Source: Allobosea sp. WAO
GTDB taxonomy: Bacteria; Pseudomonadota; Alphaproteobacteria; Rhizobiales; Beijerinckiaceae
NCBI RefSeq assembly: GCF_001509835.1
Contig: NZ_JXTJ01000007.1
Coordinates: 248,001-312,000 of the forward strand
DNA length: 64,000 nt
Direction of reading: 5' to 3'
The notes under the pieces: model-generated
The model's input: only the letters and a program-made list of their open reading frames with translations
What the model was told of the DNA's origin: nothing
Database searches by the model: none
Shown here: positions 33,920 to 43,042 of the stretch, one piece after another
Layout of the letters: the number at the start of each line of letters is the position of its first letter
Position numbering within the stretch: the first letter of the stretch is position 1
Program-made: the position numbers and the translations under genes

Positions 33920-34540
33920 TCACTTCAGGACCAGCCGGATCTTGGCCTGCGCCGCCGGCGCTTCCTCGTGATAGTCGATTAGGGTGCGGAAGCGGCCCGC
34001 GGCGTCCATGACATAGACCGAGGCGGTGTGGTCCATGGTGTAGCTGTCCTCGGTCGGGATTTTCCGCGCATAGGCCTTGTAGGCCTTCACCGCCGCCTCG
34101 ACCTCCTCCACCGTGCCGGAGAGCCCGACGATCCGCGGATCGAAGGACTGGAGATAGAGCGCGAGCTGCGCCGGTGTGTCGCGCTCGGGATCGACGGTGA
34201 TGAAGAGCACCTGCAGCCGCTCGGCCTCGGGACCGAGCGCCTTGAGCTGGTTGGTGATGTCCAGGAGCGTCGTCGGGCAGACCTCCGGGCAATGCGTGAA
34301 GCCGAAGAAGACCAGCATCGGCCGGCCGCGGAAATCGGCATCGGTGACCCTGCGCCCGGTATGGTCGACCAGGCTGAACGGCCCGCCGACATCGATCGGC
34401 GCGCCGGCGGTCTGCGCCGGACGGGCCGGAGCCCCCGGCCCGTCGACCCGCCACCAGCCGAGCAGGATCGCAGCGGCGACGAAGGCGATGACGGCGAGCG
34501 CCGTCCAGGCGGTGTAGCGTATCCAGCGGAGGATCGGCAT
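33920..34540 (-). CDS. SCO1/SenC family copper protein (copy 1)
   Basis: 206 residues with an N-terminal membrane anchor at about 10-29 (TAWTALAVIAFVAAAILLGW) and a periplasmic thioredoxin-like domain. The copper ligands are present: C84 and C88 in THCPEVCPT and H171 in TMDHTA; the VDPERDTP motif is intact. Sco proteins insert copper into the CuA site of cytochrome oxidase or act as thiol reductants for it. No cox genes are nearby. A paralogue lies at 45633-46226. Confidence 0.93.
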   Translation of the reverse strand: MPILRWIRYTAWTALAVIAFVAAAILLGWWRVDGPGAPARPAQTAGAPIDVGGPFSLVDHTGRRVTDADFRGRPMLVFFGFTHCPEVCPTTLLDITNQLKALGPEAERLQVLFITVDPERDTPAQLALYLQSFDPRIVGLSGTVEEVEAAVKAYKAYARKIPTEDSYTMDHTASVYVMDAAGRFRTLIDYHEEAPAAQAKIRLVLK

Positions 34541-34666
34541 CGGGCATTCCTGAAAGATCGGCGCGCGGCCGTTGCCCGCTTCTCGGCAAGCTCCGCTGCG
34601 AAATCAAACCGGCCTAGCGTCGCACCCGGTCGATCGCCGGGCCGAAAAAGGGGCTGGTGCGCACCC

Positions 34667-35722
34667 TTACTGGGCCGGAATGGAACCGGTGAACTGGGCG
34701 CGCTCGCCGGGGTCGGCGACGAAGGGGTCGGCGAGCGCGGCGTCGGGATTGCTGATCTCGACCTTGCCGGCGACCATGGTCTGCATCCGCTCCGGCCCCA
34801 TCTTCCTGAGCAGGGTGCGGAAGCTCTCATGCATGCCGCCATCGCGCAGCGCATAGCTCATCGCCGGCGTGCCGGAGGCGACCAGTCCGGCGGTGCGCTC
34901 CTCGTCGCGGGCGCGCTTCTGGGCGACGAGATCGCGGCTGTCCTGCTCGACCTCGTAGATTGGACAGGCGGCGCCCGGCACGAAGGGGCCGGCGCCCTCG
35001 GCCGGATCGAAGACGTAGCGGCGCTCGCAATAGGCGAGACGGGGCGGGCGGCGGGTCGCCTCGAAGTGATCGTAGCCTTCCTTGAGATTGCGCCAGAAGG
35101 CGATGTTCGGGTTGTTGCGATGCGCCGCCATGTTTTCCGGGGTCATTCGGAAGGGCATGGCCTGGACTTGGAAGCTGCGCTGGCCGCCGACGAAGGCCTC
35201 GCGAGCGAGGCCGTAGATCTCGGTGACGCCATCATCGGTCATCGCATAGCAACCGGCCGAGGTGCAGGCGCCATGGACCATCAGCGCCGAGCCGGTGAAG
35301 CCCTGCGCCTGCTCCAGCGCATTGGGATAGCCTAGGTTGAAGGAAAGATAGAACTGCGACTTCGGGTTCATCAGCTCGGCGGTGACCGTATAGAACCCTT
35401 CCGGCGCCTGCCGGTCGCCCTCGCGCTTCTTCGGGCCGAGCTGGCCCGACCAGCGGCACATCGGATAGGTCTTGAGCAGCGCATAGCGGCCCGAGCGGTC
35501 GCGCTTCCAGATCTCGAGTTCGCTCTCCTTCTTGAAGATCCGGATCAGGATCGGGTCGGCCTGCGTCATGCCCTTGGCCGACATCTGCGAGACCAGCGCG
35601 ACCGGGAGCGGCTGCAAATGCCGATCGTCGCCCTCCATCGCCACGCAGGAAGACAACAGCACGGCTCCGGCGAGGAGCAGCGCATGGCGGCGGAGGTTCC
35701 GGGCAAGGGAGCGGATGGACAT
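34667..35722 (-). CDS. Murein L,D-transpeptidase family lipoprotein
   Basis: 351 residues. The signal peptide ends in the lipobox LLSSC (Cys26), so it is probably lipid-anchored. The YkuD catalytic site is MVHGACTSAGCYAMTDD with H150 and nucleophile C158; DRQAPEGFYTV is the family core. Such enzymes make 3-3 cross-links or attach proteins to peptidoglycan; this longer group has no defined substrate. The start MSIRSLARN at 35722 places the lipobox correctly; the frame extends 66 bases upstream without purpose. Confidence 0.9.
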   Translation of the reverse strand: MSIRSLARNLRRHALLLAGAVLLSSCVAMEGDDRHLQPLPVALVSQMSAKGMTQADPILIRIFKKESELEIWKRDRSGRYALLKTYPMCRWSGQLGPKKREGDRQAPEGFYTVTAELMNPKSQFYLSFNLGYPNALEQAQGFTGSALMVHGACTSAGCYAMTDDGVTEIYGLAREAFVGGQRSFQVQAMPFRMTPENMAAHRNNPNIAFWRNLKEGYDHFEATRRPPRLAYCERRYVFDPAEGAGPFVPGAACPIYEVEQDSRDLVAQKRARDEERTAGLVASGTPAMSYALRDGGMHESFRTLLRKMGPERMQTMVAGKVEISNPDAALADPFVADPGERAQFTGSIPAQ

Positions 35723-35909
35723 TGCGGGATTGTCGGGGCGTATCGCTAACGGCTGGTGAACGGGCGCCCCGCGACCCTGCAAGCTCATGCCGGTCGAGGT
35801 TCAACTGACAATTTCGTGAAGCGGCGGCAGCCCGGTCGCAACCTTTCCCCTCTTGACCCTGACATCACTAGAGGTCGCAGACCGGCCCGAGCCACCGGGA
35901 ATCAACGCC

Positions 35910-36533
35910 ATGCTCGACCGCCGCCTCGCCCTCCAGTCCATCGCCTTCGGCCTTGCCGGCTCGTTGTCAGCGACAGCCTTCGCACAAGGCCCTTCCGGCC
36001 AGCTCGAACCCGGCCCGCTGCCGGAGAAGATCTTCGGAGCGGCCGATGCGCCGGTGACGGTGATCGAATATGCCTCGCTCACCTGCCATCACTGCATGAA
36101 CTTCCACACCAGGACCTGGCCGGACTTCAAGGCGAAGTATGTCGACACAGGCAAGGTCCGCTTCATCATCCGCGAGTTCCCGCTCGACCCGCTCGCCATG
36201 GCCGGCTTCATGCTCGCGCGCTGTGCCGGCGAGGAGAAATGGTATGCGGTGGTCGACATGTTCTACAAGACGCAGGAGGGCTGGGCCCATTCCGACAAGC
36301 CGCTGGACGGGCTGACCCAGGCGATGCGCCAGGCCGGCATGGGCAAGGACGGCGTCGAGGCCTGCCTGAAGCGCGAGGACCTCTACCAGGGCATCAGGCA
36401 GGTTTCCGAGCGCGGCAAGAGTTTTGGCGTCGACTCGACGCCGACCTTCTTCGTCAATGGCGAGAAGCATGTCGGGGCGCTGACACTCGCGCAGTTCGAC
36501 GCGATCCTGGCGCCGCTCCTCGCCGGACGCTGA
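35910..36533 (+). CDS. DsbA-like thiol:disulfide oxidoreductase
   Basis: 207 residues. The N-terminus MLDRRLALQSIAFGLAG with AFAQ resembles a signal peptide with a weak twin-arginine motif, so the protein should be periplasmic. The thioredoxin fold has the active site TCHHC (C59, C62) and the cis-Pro loop VDSTPTFFVNGEKHVG. The C-x-x-C dipeptide HH is unusual beside DsbA's PH but common in rhizobial DsbA-like proteins. Its redox partner is unknown; the neighbouring L,D-transpeptidase and cysteine peptidase are also envelope proteins. The gene diverges from the lipoprotein gene. Confidence 0.9.
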   Translation: MLDRRLALQSIAFGLAGSLSATAFAQGPSGQLEPGPLPEKIFGAADAPVTVIEYASLTCHHCMNFHTRTWPDFKAKYVDTGKVRFIIREFPLDPLAMAGFMLARCAGEEKWYAVVDMFYKTQEGWAHSDKPLDGLTQAMRQAGMGKDGVEACLKREDLYQGIRQVSERGKSFGVDSTPTFFVNGEKHVGALTLAQFDAILAPLLAGR

Positions 36534-36556
36534 GCCGGCGAAGCGCTGGTCGGGTG

Positions 36557-37195
36557 TTAGCGCGAGCCCGCAATCGCCGCGGTCACGACATCGGGCCGGC
36601 CGAGGAAGCGGCCGAGATCAAGCCAGACATTCTGGTTCTCGGGCGACTGGCGCCGGATGAAGGTCAGGCCGGATTTCGACCAGGGCAGGACCTTGTCGGT
36701 CTGGTTGTCGAGGATGAACTCGCCGCGATCTGTCACGACGGTGAGCACCGCATGGCCACCGCCCTCCTTGTCGATCACCACAGTGATCAGCAGAGCCGAC
36801 ATCGGCCAGCTCAAGCGGATCAGCTCGCGCCGCTTCTCAAGGACATAGTCCTCGCAATCGCCCTTGCCGGACGTGGCGTAGCCCCAGTTCTCGATGACCC
36901 CAAACTGGTCCTGGTCGGTGATCGGCTCGATCGTCTTGTTGTATCTCAGATTGACCGCGAGCAGCTCGCTCCACGACCGGTCGTCGAGCCGCGCGACGCT
37001 CGCCGGCGAGCGCGAGATCCGGCAATCGCCCGGATTGTCGGCGCAGAACTGCGCCCAGCCGATCGGCATGCGCGAGGGCTCGCCGGCATGGAGATGGGCA
37101 AGGTCGGTGGTGCCCGAAGCCTGGGCCTCAGAAGCCAGGCCGAGGCTCGCCATGGCGAGGAATGCCGCTCCGATCCAGTTCCGCCTGCCTGTCAT
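36557..37195 (-). CDS. Bacterial transglutaminase-like cysteine peptidase (BTLCP)
   Basis: 212 residues with a signal peptide (1-27, ending SEAQA). The catalytic triad is visible as C114 in GKGDCEDYVLEKR, H148 in GGGHAVLTV and D163 in FILDNQT. Characterised relatives such as LapG cleave cell-surface adhesins and are controlled by c-di-GMP receptors; this one lacks an adjacent LapD, so that role is only possible. GGAGAG precedes the ATG at 37195. It converges on the DsbA-like gene. Confidence 0.88.
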   Translation of the reverse strand: MTGRRNWIGAAFLAMASLGLASEAQASGTTDLAHLHAGEPSRMPIGWAQFCADNPGDCRISRSPASVARLDDRSWSELLAVNLRYNKTIEPITDQDQFGVIENWGYATSGKGDCEDYVLEKRRELIRLSWPMSALLITVVIDKEGGGHAVLTVVTDRGEFILDNQTDKVLPWSKSGLTFIRRQSPENQNVWLDLGRFLGRPDVVTAAIAGSR

Positions 37196-37409
37196 CACGC
37201 TCTCCTTGTCGGGAGCGGTTCTCGCAGAGCCGACTTGAGACGGCGCAAAATCGGAGAGCCGAATTCTACGCCTAAGATTCAGATTCCATTGATATTTCTT
37301 TCCTCGCCATCAACCCTAAGGAGAGCTTGCGCTGCGCCCTGCCCAGCCCAGCCCTTCGGAGCCATGCAGCCAGGCTGTTCCGGCGCCCACAGGAGCGCGT
37401 GATCCGATC

Positions 37410-37574
37410 ATGATGAGATCACGAAACACTGCGCTGGCGGCGGCACTGATCGTGCTGGCCGGCTTGTTCTACGCCGTCACCGTGGTGCGGATGCGCGAGG
37501 CCGAGGACCGGCGGCATCTGAGCGATCCCAAGGCGCATGCGAGCCCAGCAGCGCCAGCCGCACAGATGCCCTGA
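37410..37574 (+). CDS. Small single-helix membrane protein, 54 residues
   Basis: MMRSRNTALAAALIVLAGLF continues into YAVTVVRMREAEDRRHLSDP and a Pro/Ala tail. One helix is followed by a charged tail, reminiscent of the small CoxF-type proteins of cytochrome oxidase operons, although no cox gene is here. AGGAG at 37391-37395 is rather far from the ATG, and a second ATG follows directly. It converges on the next gene four bases downstream. The 214 bases before it (37196-37409) hold no other gene. Support is codon-like composition and a coherent membrane helix only. Confidence 0.45.
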   Translation: MMRSRNTALAAALIVLAGLFYAVTVVRMREAEDRRHLSDPKAHASPAAPAAQMP

Positions 37575-37578
37575 GGCG

Positions 37579-37881
37579 TCAGACTGAGCGCTCGATCGCG
37601 CGCTTGGCCGTCTCGACGGCGCCGGCGCATTGCGGCGCGATCTCGACGAGCACGACGACCGGGCTCGCCGCTCCCGTCCAGAAGCGGACGACCTGTCCGA
37701 CCGCCCAAACCGGGTTCTCGCCGACGCGCGTCACAATCGCGGGCGTCGCGGCGCGAGCGCAGGCCGCAACCTTCTCGGCGCTGTCACGGGGGATGCCGAG
37801 CGCCGAGAGCTGGCTGGTGATCGCGCTCTGGATCGGGTTGAGGATCAGGAGCGAGACCAAAGCGGCGATGAACGATTCCAT
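37579..37881 (-). CDS. Hypothetical protein, 100 residues
   Basis: The N-terminus MESFIAALVSLLILNPIQSAI is hydrophobic and could be a signal or membrane anchor; the rest has two Cys (VAACARAATP, IAPQCAGAVE) spaced 44 residues apart, possibly disulfide-linked in the periplasm. I do not recognise a family. It precedes the metal cassette on the same strand, 55 bases after the CDF gene stop, so it may be the end of that transcript. Confidence 0.6.
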   Translation of the reverse strand: MESFIAALVSLLILNPIQSAITSQLSALGIPRDSAEKVAACARAATPAIVTRVGENPVWAVGQVVRFWTGAASPVVVLVEIAPQCAGAVETAKRAIERSV

Positions 37882-37935
37882 GGTTCGGCTTTCGGCTCTG
37901 CCTGTGTCGGAATTGCGGTGGCTCGGTTCTCAAAA

Positions 37936-38856
37936 TTAGAGGCGCTGCTCGTGACCGTCGGTCCGGCGGACCGCCTCATCCTCGATCTGGATCGTGGTGT
38001 GCTTCAGGCCGAACTCATCGGCGAGCAGGCGGTTGGCCGCGACGAGGACGGGCCGCGCATCGGCCATGTCGGCGACGACGATGTGCCCGCTCATCGCGTC
38101 CAGCCCGGAGGTCAGCGTCCAGACATGGAGGTCGTGCACTGCGGTGACGCCGGGCAGCGCCAGCAGCGAGGTCTCGAGCCGGGCGATGTCGATCTCCGGC
38201 GGCGTGCCTTCCATCAGGATATGGACGGCCTGCCTGAGCAGGTTCCAGGTGCGCGGCACGATGAAGAGGCCGATGCCGGCACCGACGATCGGGTCGGCCA
38301 GGGTCCAGCCTGTCGCCATCACCACGAGCGCGGCGACGATGACCCCGAGCGAGCCGAGCATGTCGCTCAGAACCTCGAAATAGGCGCCCTTGACGTTGAG
38401 GCTCTCGGAAGAACCGCCGGCGAGCAACTTCATGCTGATCAGGTTGACGATCAGCCCAAGGGTGGCAACCGCCAGCATCGGGCCGCCAAGAATGGGCGGC
38501 GGGTTCAGGAAGCGCTGATAGGCCTCGTGGAGGATGTAGACGGTGAGCAGCAGCAGCACGACCGCATTGGCCAGCGCCGAAAGGATCTCCATGCGGACAT
38601 AGCCATAGCTGCGCTGTGGCGTCGCCGGCTTCTCGGCGAAGCGGATCGCGATAAGGGCCAGAGCGAGCCCGCCGGCATCGGTCAGCATATGCGCGGCGTC
38701 GGCGAGCAAGGCGAGGCTGCCCGTCCAGAGCGCACCGACCACCTCGGCGACCATGAAGCTCGCAGTCAGCGCCAGCGCCGCAGCCAGGCGCGACTTGTGG
38801 CGGCCGGCCGCGGTTCCGCCTTTCGCGCTGCCGCCATGGGAATGCCCTGCCGCCAT
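37936..38856 (-). CDS. Cation diffusion facilitator efflux protein (CzcD/DmeF-like)
   Basis: 306 residues. A His-rich start (AAGHSHGGSAKGG) is followed by six helices; the transport-site residues are in LLADAAHMLTDAGGLALAL (HxxxD) and AYFEVLSDMLGSLGV (second HxxxD-type pair, here E/D). The C-terminal cytoplasmic domain has AVHDLHVWTLTSGLDAMSGH. It exports Zn, Cd, Co or Ni by proton exchange. GAGGAG lies six bases before the ATG at 38856. It is the last clear gene of the cadA operon, 34 bases after the PCu(A)C-like remnant. Confidence 0.9.
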   Translation of the reverse strand: MAAGHSHGGSAKGGTAAGRHKSRLAAALALTASFMVAEVVGALWTGSLALLADAAHMLTDAGGLALALIAIRFAEKPATPQRSYGYVRMEILSALANAVVLLLLTVYILHEAYQRFLNPPPILGGPMLAVATLGLIVNLISMKLLAGGSSESLNVKGAYFEVLSDMLGSLGVIVAALVVMATGWTLADPIVGAGIGLFIVPRTWNLLRQAVHILMEGTPPEIDIARLETSLLALPGVTAVHDLHVWTLTSGLDAMSGHIVVADMADARPVLVAANRLLADEFGLKHTTIQIEDEAVRRTDGHEQRL

Positions 38857-38890
38857 GCCCGCTCCTCGCTTCGTGCCCGCCACGCCAACC

Positions 38891-39447
38891 TCAGGAATGG
38901 TCGGCATGCTCCTGCTGCCCGAGATTCTCGACCTGCACCTGCGTCGTCACGCGCCCGGAACGGGCAAAGACGAAGGTCACGGGGATCGTCTCGCCCGGCT
39001 CGACGGCCTGCTTCAACCCGACGAGCGTGATCTGCCGGGCACCGGGCCGGAGCGAGACCCTGCTGTTGCCGGGATGGAGAGCTCGTCGAGCTCGATCGGC
39101 ATGACGACGCCGCTGCTGCGGTCGAGCTCCTTCATCACCGCTTCGCGCGCCAAGGGTGTCTCGACCGCGATCAGCCGATCGAGCACGCGGCCGTCATTCG
39201 CGAAGCTCGCATAGATCGGGTACTGCTCGCCGGCGCGGGCGGCACCGCGCGACCAGGGATGGACGACACCGATATCGGCGCGCTTCGCGACCGGCTCCCT
39301 ATGGACCGTGCCGAGATAGATGAAGGAGCCGAGGCCAATGGCCGCGATGGCAAGGGCGCGCAGCACCGTCCCGCGCGAGAGCAGAAGACCACGCGGCGTG
39401 CCTTCGCCAAGAGCTCTGCCGAGCCGGGCTAGCCAGTTCGCGATCAT
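38891..39447 (-). pseudogene. PCu(A)C-like (DUF461) protein, frameshifted
   Basis: The first frame from 39447 gives an N-terminal membrane helix (VLRALAIAAIGLGSFIYLG) and the PCu(A)C core VVHPWSRGAARAGEQYPIYA. It then runs into unrelated residues and a stop at 39013. From about 39070 the +1 frame continues the family fold (NSRVSLRPGARQITLVGLKQ, then GETIPVTFVFARSG) to a stop at 38891. Restoring one base in the CCGGCAAC stretch rejoins them. Even when joined, the usual copper ligands are absent: the HxxM and HIMLM positions read KE and QITLV. It overlaps lspA as ATGA. It is either a true frameshift or a sequence error. Confidence 0.8.
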
Positions 39448-39971
39448 CGCAGCGCCTCCGGCTCGGTCTTCTGCGGTGCGGCGCCAGGGCCGGCAAAGCG
39501 GTCGGCGAGCGGCAGGCTGGCGAACAGCGTCAGCATGACGCCGAGCGTGATCGCGATATCGGCGCCGTTGAAGGTCGGCCAGTGCCAGCCGCCCCAGTGC
39601 AGGTCGATGAAATCGGTGACCGCACCCTGGCGCCAGCGATCGACCGCATTGCCGAAGGCGCCGCCGGCGATCAAAGCGAGGCCGATGCGCTCGAGGCGGT
39701 GCCGCGACAGCGCCGCCCAGATGATGAGGCCGAGGCCGACCACGAGCTTGAACAGCCCGAGCACCTCAGGCCAGCGCTCCAGCGTGTCGCGGAACATGCC
39801 GAAGCTGATGCCGGTGTTGAAGCCGAGCCGCAGGTTGAGGAAGGGCGCGAGCTCGATCACCCGCGGCGGATCCATGACGACGGCGAGCATCAGCCATTTG
39901 CTGGCCTGGTCGAGGCCGGCGGCGAGCGCGCTTACGGCGAGGACGCCGGCCATGTTCCGGGAGAGCGTCAT
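39444..39971 (-). CDS. lspA: Signal peptidase II (LspA), metal-cassette paralogue
   Basis: 175 residues, four helices. It has both catalytic Asp motifs: GGAFGNAVDRWRQGAVTDFID and FNGADIAI; N-terminal AAGLDQASKW is typical. LspA cleaves the signal peptide from prolipoproteins after the lipobox. A housekeeping copy is normally beside ileS; this one lies inside a heavy-metal operon, as seen with PbrC-type LspA in lead-resistance operons, so it is probably a dedicated paralogue. Both ends overlap neighbours as ATGA. Confidence 0.9.
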   Translation of the reverse strand: MTLSRNMAGVLAVSALAAGLDQASKWLMLAVVMDPPRVIELAPFLNLRLGFNTGISFGMFRDTLERWPEVLGLFKLVVGLGLIIWAALSRHRLERIGLALIAGGAFGNAVDRWRQGAVTDFIDLHWGGWHWPTFNGADIAITLGVMLTLFASLPLADRFAGPGAAPQKTEPEALR

Positions 39972-40588
39972 GCAGGGAGCTGCCTGGTGACGCCGAGCCA
40001 GCGCCGGACGCGGGCGCGATAGGCGAGATAGGGCTGGCCGAGCGAGGCGGCGAGCACGCGCTCCTCGATTTCGACCTGCAGGCGGATGGCAACCAGCAGA
40101 GCGAGGGTCAGCCCGGCCTGGATCAGGCTCGGCAGGACGATGAACAGACCGATGAACAGCAGTGCCTGACCGACGAAGACCGGGTTACGCGAGATCGCGA
40201 AGGGGCCGCTGTCGACGATCGCGCCCTGCTCGCCCTCAGCCGCGCCGATGCGCCAGGAGGTGCCCATATAGCGCTGCGACAGAAGCGCGACGCAGGCGCC
40301 GATGACGACGAGGAGATGGCCGAGCACATCGTACCAGGGGCCGTCGAGCGCGGCATGCAGCGGGTCATGCGCGACCGGATTGCCGAAGGCGGCGAGCAGC
40401 AGCGGCCAGATCACCGCCCCGGCAAAGGCGAGCTTGAAGAGCAGCGCCGGCAGGGCCTGCTTCTCGCCGCCCTTGCCGAACAGCCAGACCGGACGACCGG
40501 CCTCCTTCGCCAGGATAGCGCTCATGGCGAGGAAGCTGATCACATAGACCACGACCATGAGATAGCTGGCGATCTCCATGCCGCTCAT
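39968..40588 (-). CDS. Isoprenylcysteine carboxyl methyltransferase-like membrane protein
   Basis: 206 residues, five or six helices. The C-terminal ICMT/PEMT motif is present: FAISRNPVFVGQALLFIG, then RLQVEIEERVLAASLGQPYL followed by AYRARVRRWLG. Bacterial members are SAM-dependent membrane methyltransferases whose substrates are mostly unknown. It begins 11 bases after the cadA stop and overlaps lspA as ATGA, so it is translated with the metal genes. The start MSGMEIASYL is at 40588. Confidence 0.87.
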   Translation of the reverse strand: MSGMEIASYLMVVVYVISFLAMSAILAKEAGRPVWLFGKGGEKQALPALLFKLAFAGAVIWPLLLAAFGNPVAHDPLHAALDGPWYDVLGHLLVVIGACVALLSQRYMGTSWRIGAAEGEQGAIVDSGPFAISRNPVFVGQALLFIGLFIVLPSLIQAGLTLALLVAIRLQVEIEERVLAASLGQPYLAYRARVRRWLGVTRQLPA

Positions 40589-40599
40589 CGCAAGTCCCC

Positions 40600-42966
40600 T
40601 CAGCTCGCCTTGCCGGCGTCGAAGCGCAGCAGCCGCAGCGCATTTGCGGTGACCAGCACGGTCGCGCCGGTATCGGCGAGGATCGCGACCCAGAGCCCGG
40701 TGTAGCCGAGCACGCTGGTGACCAGGAACACCGCCTTCAACCCGAGCGCGAGCGCGATGTTGACGCGGATGTTCGCCATGGTGGCGCGCGCCAGCCGGAT
40801 CATCGCCGCGATGTCGCGGACACGGCTCTTCAGGACGGCGCCATCCGCCGTCTCGAGCGCGACGTCGGTGCCGGAGCCCATGGCGACGCCGATCCCGGCC
40901 GCGGCCAGCGCCGGCGCGTCGTTGATGCCGTCGCCTACCATCATCACCGGGGCCTGTGCCGCGAGCTCGCGGATCGCCGCGACCTTGTCGTCCGGCATCA
41001 GCTCGGCCTTGTGGTCCATGCCGAGCGCGCCGGCAATCGCCGCGCCGGTGCGGGCATTGTCGCCGGTCAGCATCACCGAGCGCACGCCGAGCGCCTTGAG
41101 CTCGGCGACCGCGGCCGCAGCGTCGGCGCGGGGCTCGTCGCGCAACGCGATCAACCCGGCGAGCACGCCGTCGGCGATGACGGCAGCGACCGTCTTGCCG
41201 TCGGATTCGAGCTGCTCGACCGCAGCTTTCGCCGTCATGTCGAAGGCGGCGCGGCTCGTGGCATGACGCGGCGCGCCGACGAAGATCGCGACGCCGTCGA
41301 GCTTGCCGGTGACGCCCTGGCCGGCAATGGCCGCGGCCTCGGAAGCGGGCCGCACGGGGATGAGATGCGCCTCGGCCCGGGCGAGGATCGCCTGCGCCAG
41401 CGGATGGCTCGATCCTGTCTCGACCGCGGCCGCGAGCTCGACGACCGCGCGCTCGCTCCGGCCGAGCGCCACCACCTCGGTGACGCGCGGCGTGCCCTCG
41501 GTCAGGGTTCCCGTCTTGTCGAAGGCGACGGTGCCGGTCTTGGCTGCCGCTTCGATGACGACGCCGCCCTTCAACAGCAGGCCCTGCCGGGCACCGGCCG
41601 AGAGCGAGGCGGCGATCGCGGCGGGCACCGAGATCACCAGCGCGCAGGGGCAGCCGATCAGCAGCAGCGCCAGCGCACGGTAGATCCAGACCGCCCATTC
41701 GCCGCCGAAGAACAGCGGCGGCACCAGCGCGACGGCGATGGCGAGCGCCACGATCGCCGGCATGTAGATGCGCGAAAAACGGTCGATGAAGCGCTCGGTC
41801 GGGGCGCGGGCCTCCTGCGCCTCCTCGACCAGGCGGATGATGCGGGCGATGGTGTTGTCCTGCGCCGCCTTGGTGACGCGGGCGCGCAAGGCCGCCTCGC
41901 GGTTGACCGAGCCGGCGAAGACGGGATCGCCAACGCCCTTGGTCTTCGGCACGGACTCGCCGGTCACCGGGCTCTCGTCGATGCCGGAAATGCCGGAGAC
42001 GATCTCGCCATCGGCCGGCACCCGGTCGCCCGGGCGGATCAGCACGATCTGGCCGATCGCCAGCGCGGCGGCGTCGACCTGCCGCGTCGTGCCGTTCTCC
42101 TCGACCAACGCGGTCTTGGGCACGAGATCTCCGAGCGCCCGGATCGAGGCGCGCGCCCGGTCGGCGGCGACGCCCTCCAGCACCTCGCCGACGGCGAAGA
42201 GGAAGACGACCAGCGCCGCCTCCTCGGCCGCACCGATGACGAGCGCGCCGGCCGCGGCGATCGTCATCAGCATCTCGATGGTGAAGGGTACGCCGGCCGC
42301 GGCCGCCGCGAAGGCGCGCCGTGCCACCGGCACGACGCCGATCAGACAGGCGGCGACGAACAGCCAGTAGGAAGCCGCCGGCCAGGCGAGGCTCGCCAGC
42401 CAGGCGCCGGCGAGCAGGGTTCCGGTGAGCAACACCAGCCGGCCCTTGCCGGACTGGTACCAGCTCATGCCGTCCGGCGTCACCTCATGGACATGGCCGG
42501 GCAGGCCGTGCCCGGCATCGGCCTTGGCATCGACCTTGGCCCGCCCGCCACTATGCGAATGCGCATGGCCGTGGTCTTCATGAGAGTGCTCATGGTCATG
42601 ATCATGCGCGTGGTCGTGACCATCATGCGACGCATGCCGGTGGCCGGCCTCGTGGCCGTGCTCGCCGTGCCCATGATCATGGCCGCAGCCGCAGGAGGAC
42701 GGCGCGGGTGCGGGCGCGGAGGCCGCCGGCTTGGCGGGCGCCAGGGCATAGCCGAGGCCGGCGACGCGGCGTTCGACCTCGGCCGCGGTTGCCCCGCCTG
42801 AGGCGAGCGACAGGGACAAGGTCTCCGACATCACCGAGAGCCGGACATCGCTGACACCGGGCAGGCGCTCGACAGCGCTGCGGATCTTCGCCGCGCAGCT
42901 CGCGCAATCCATGCCCGTGACCTGCCAGGACAGCGGGTTTGCGGCATCGGAATCGGGTTCGCGCAT
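40600..42966 (-). CDS. cadA: Heavy-metal-translocating P1B-type ATPase (Zn/Cd/Pb export, CadA/ZntA-like)
   Basis: 788 residues. The N-terminal metal-binding domain has GMDCASCAAK; a strongly His-rich linker follows (CGCGHDHGHGEHGHEAGHRH). The membrane domain has the GCPCALVIS transport site near residue 437 and the phosphorylation site DKTGTLTEG near 483; VGDGINDAPALAAAG closes the P domain. The CPC motif with a GMDCASC domain and no CopA-type N-terminal GMTCASC repeats points to divalent Zn/Cd/Pb export. The start MREPDSD is at 42966. It is first in a five-gene operon, divergent from the MerR-family regulator gene. Confidence 0.94.
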   Translation of the reverse strand: MREPDSDAANPLSWQVTGMDCASCAAKIRSAVERLPGVSDVRLSVMSETLSLSLASGGATAAEVERRVAGLGYALAPAKPAASAPAPAPSSCGCGHDHGHGEHGHEAGHRHASHDGHDHAHDHDHEHSHEDHGHAHSHSGGRAKVDAKADAGHGLPGHVHEVTPDGMSWYQSGKGRLVLLTGTLLAGAWLASLAWPAASYWLFVAACLIGVVPVARRAFAAAAAGVPFTIEMLMTIAAAGALVIGAAEEAALVVFLFAVGEVLEGVAADRARASIRALGDLVPKTALVEENGTTRQVDAAALAIGQIVLIRPGDRVPADGEIVSGISGIDESPVTGESVPKTKGVGDPVFAGSVNREAALRARVTKAAQDNTIARIIRLVEEAQEARAPTERFIDRFSRIYMPAIVALAIAVALVPPLFFGGEWAVWIYRALALLLIGCPCALVISVPAAIAASLSAGARQGLLLKGGVVIEAAAKTGTVAFDKTGTLTEGTPRVTEVVALGRSERAVVELAAAVETGSSHPLAQAILARAEAHLIPVRPASEAAAIAGQGVTGKLDGVAIFVGAPRHATSRAAFDMTAKAAVEQLESDGKTVAAVIADGVLAGLIALRDEPRADAAAAVAELKALGVRSVMLTGDNARTGAAIAGALGMDHKAELMPDDKVAAIRELAAQAPVMMVGDGINDAPALAAAGIGVAMGSGTDVALETADGAVLKSRVRDIAAMIRLARATMANIRVNIALALGLKAVFLVTSVLGYTGLWVAILADTGATVLVTANALRLLRFDAGKAS

Positions 42967-43000
42967 GATCGTCTCCGCTTGACGGCGTCCAGAGACTCCC

Positions 43001-43031
43001 CAGATACAATCTGAAGTGACTAGAGGTTCAA
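43001..43031 (-). promoter_or_regulatory. MerR-type promoter/operator of the cadA operon
   Basis: On the - strand TTGAAC (-35, 43031-43026) and TATCTG (-10, 43006-43001) are separated by 19 bases, the over-long spacer used by MerR-family activators. The spacer holds a loose dyad with TCTAG and TCTGA-type half-sites. It lies between the divergent cadA and regulator genes. Confidence 0.6.
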
Positions 43032-43042
43032 GAGGAAAATCG

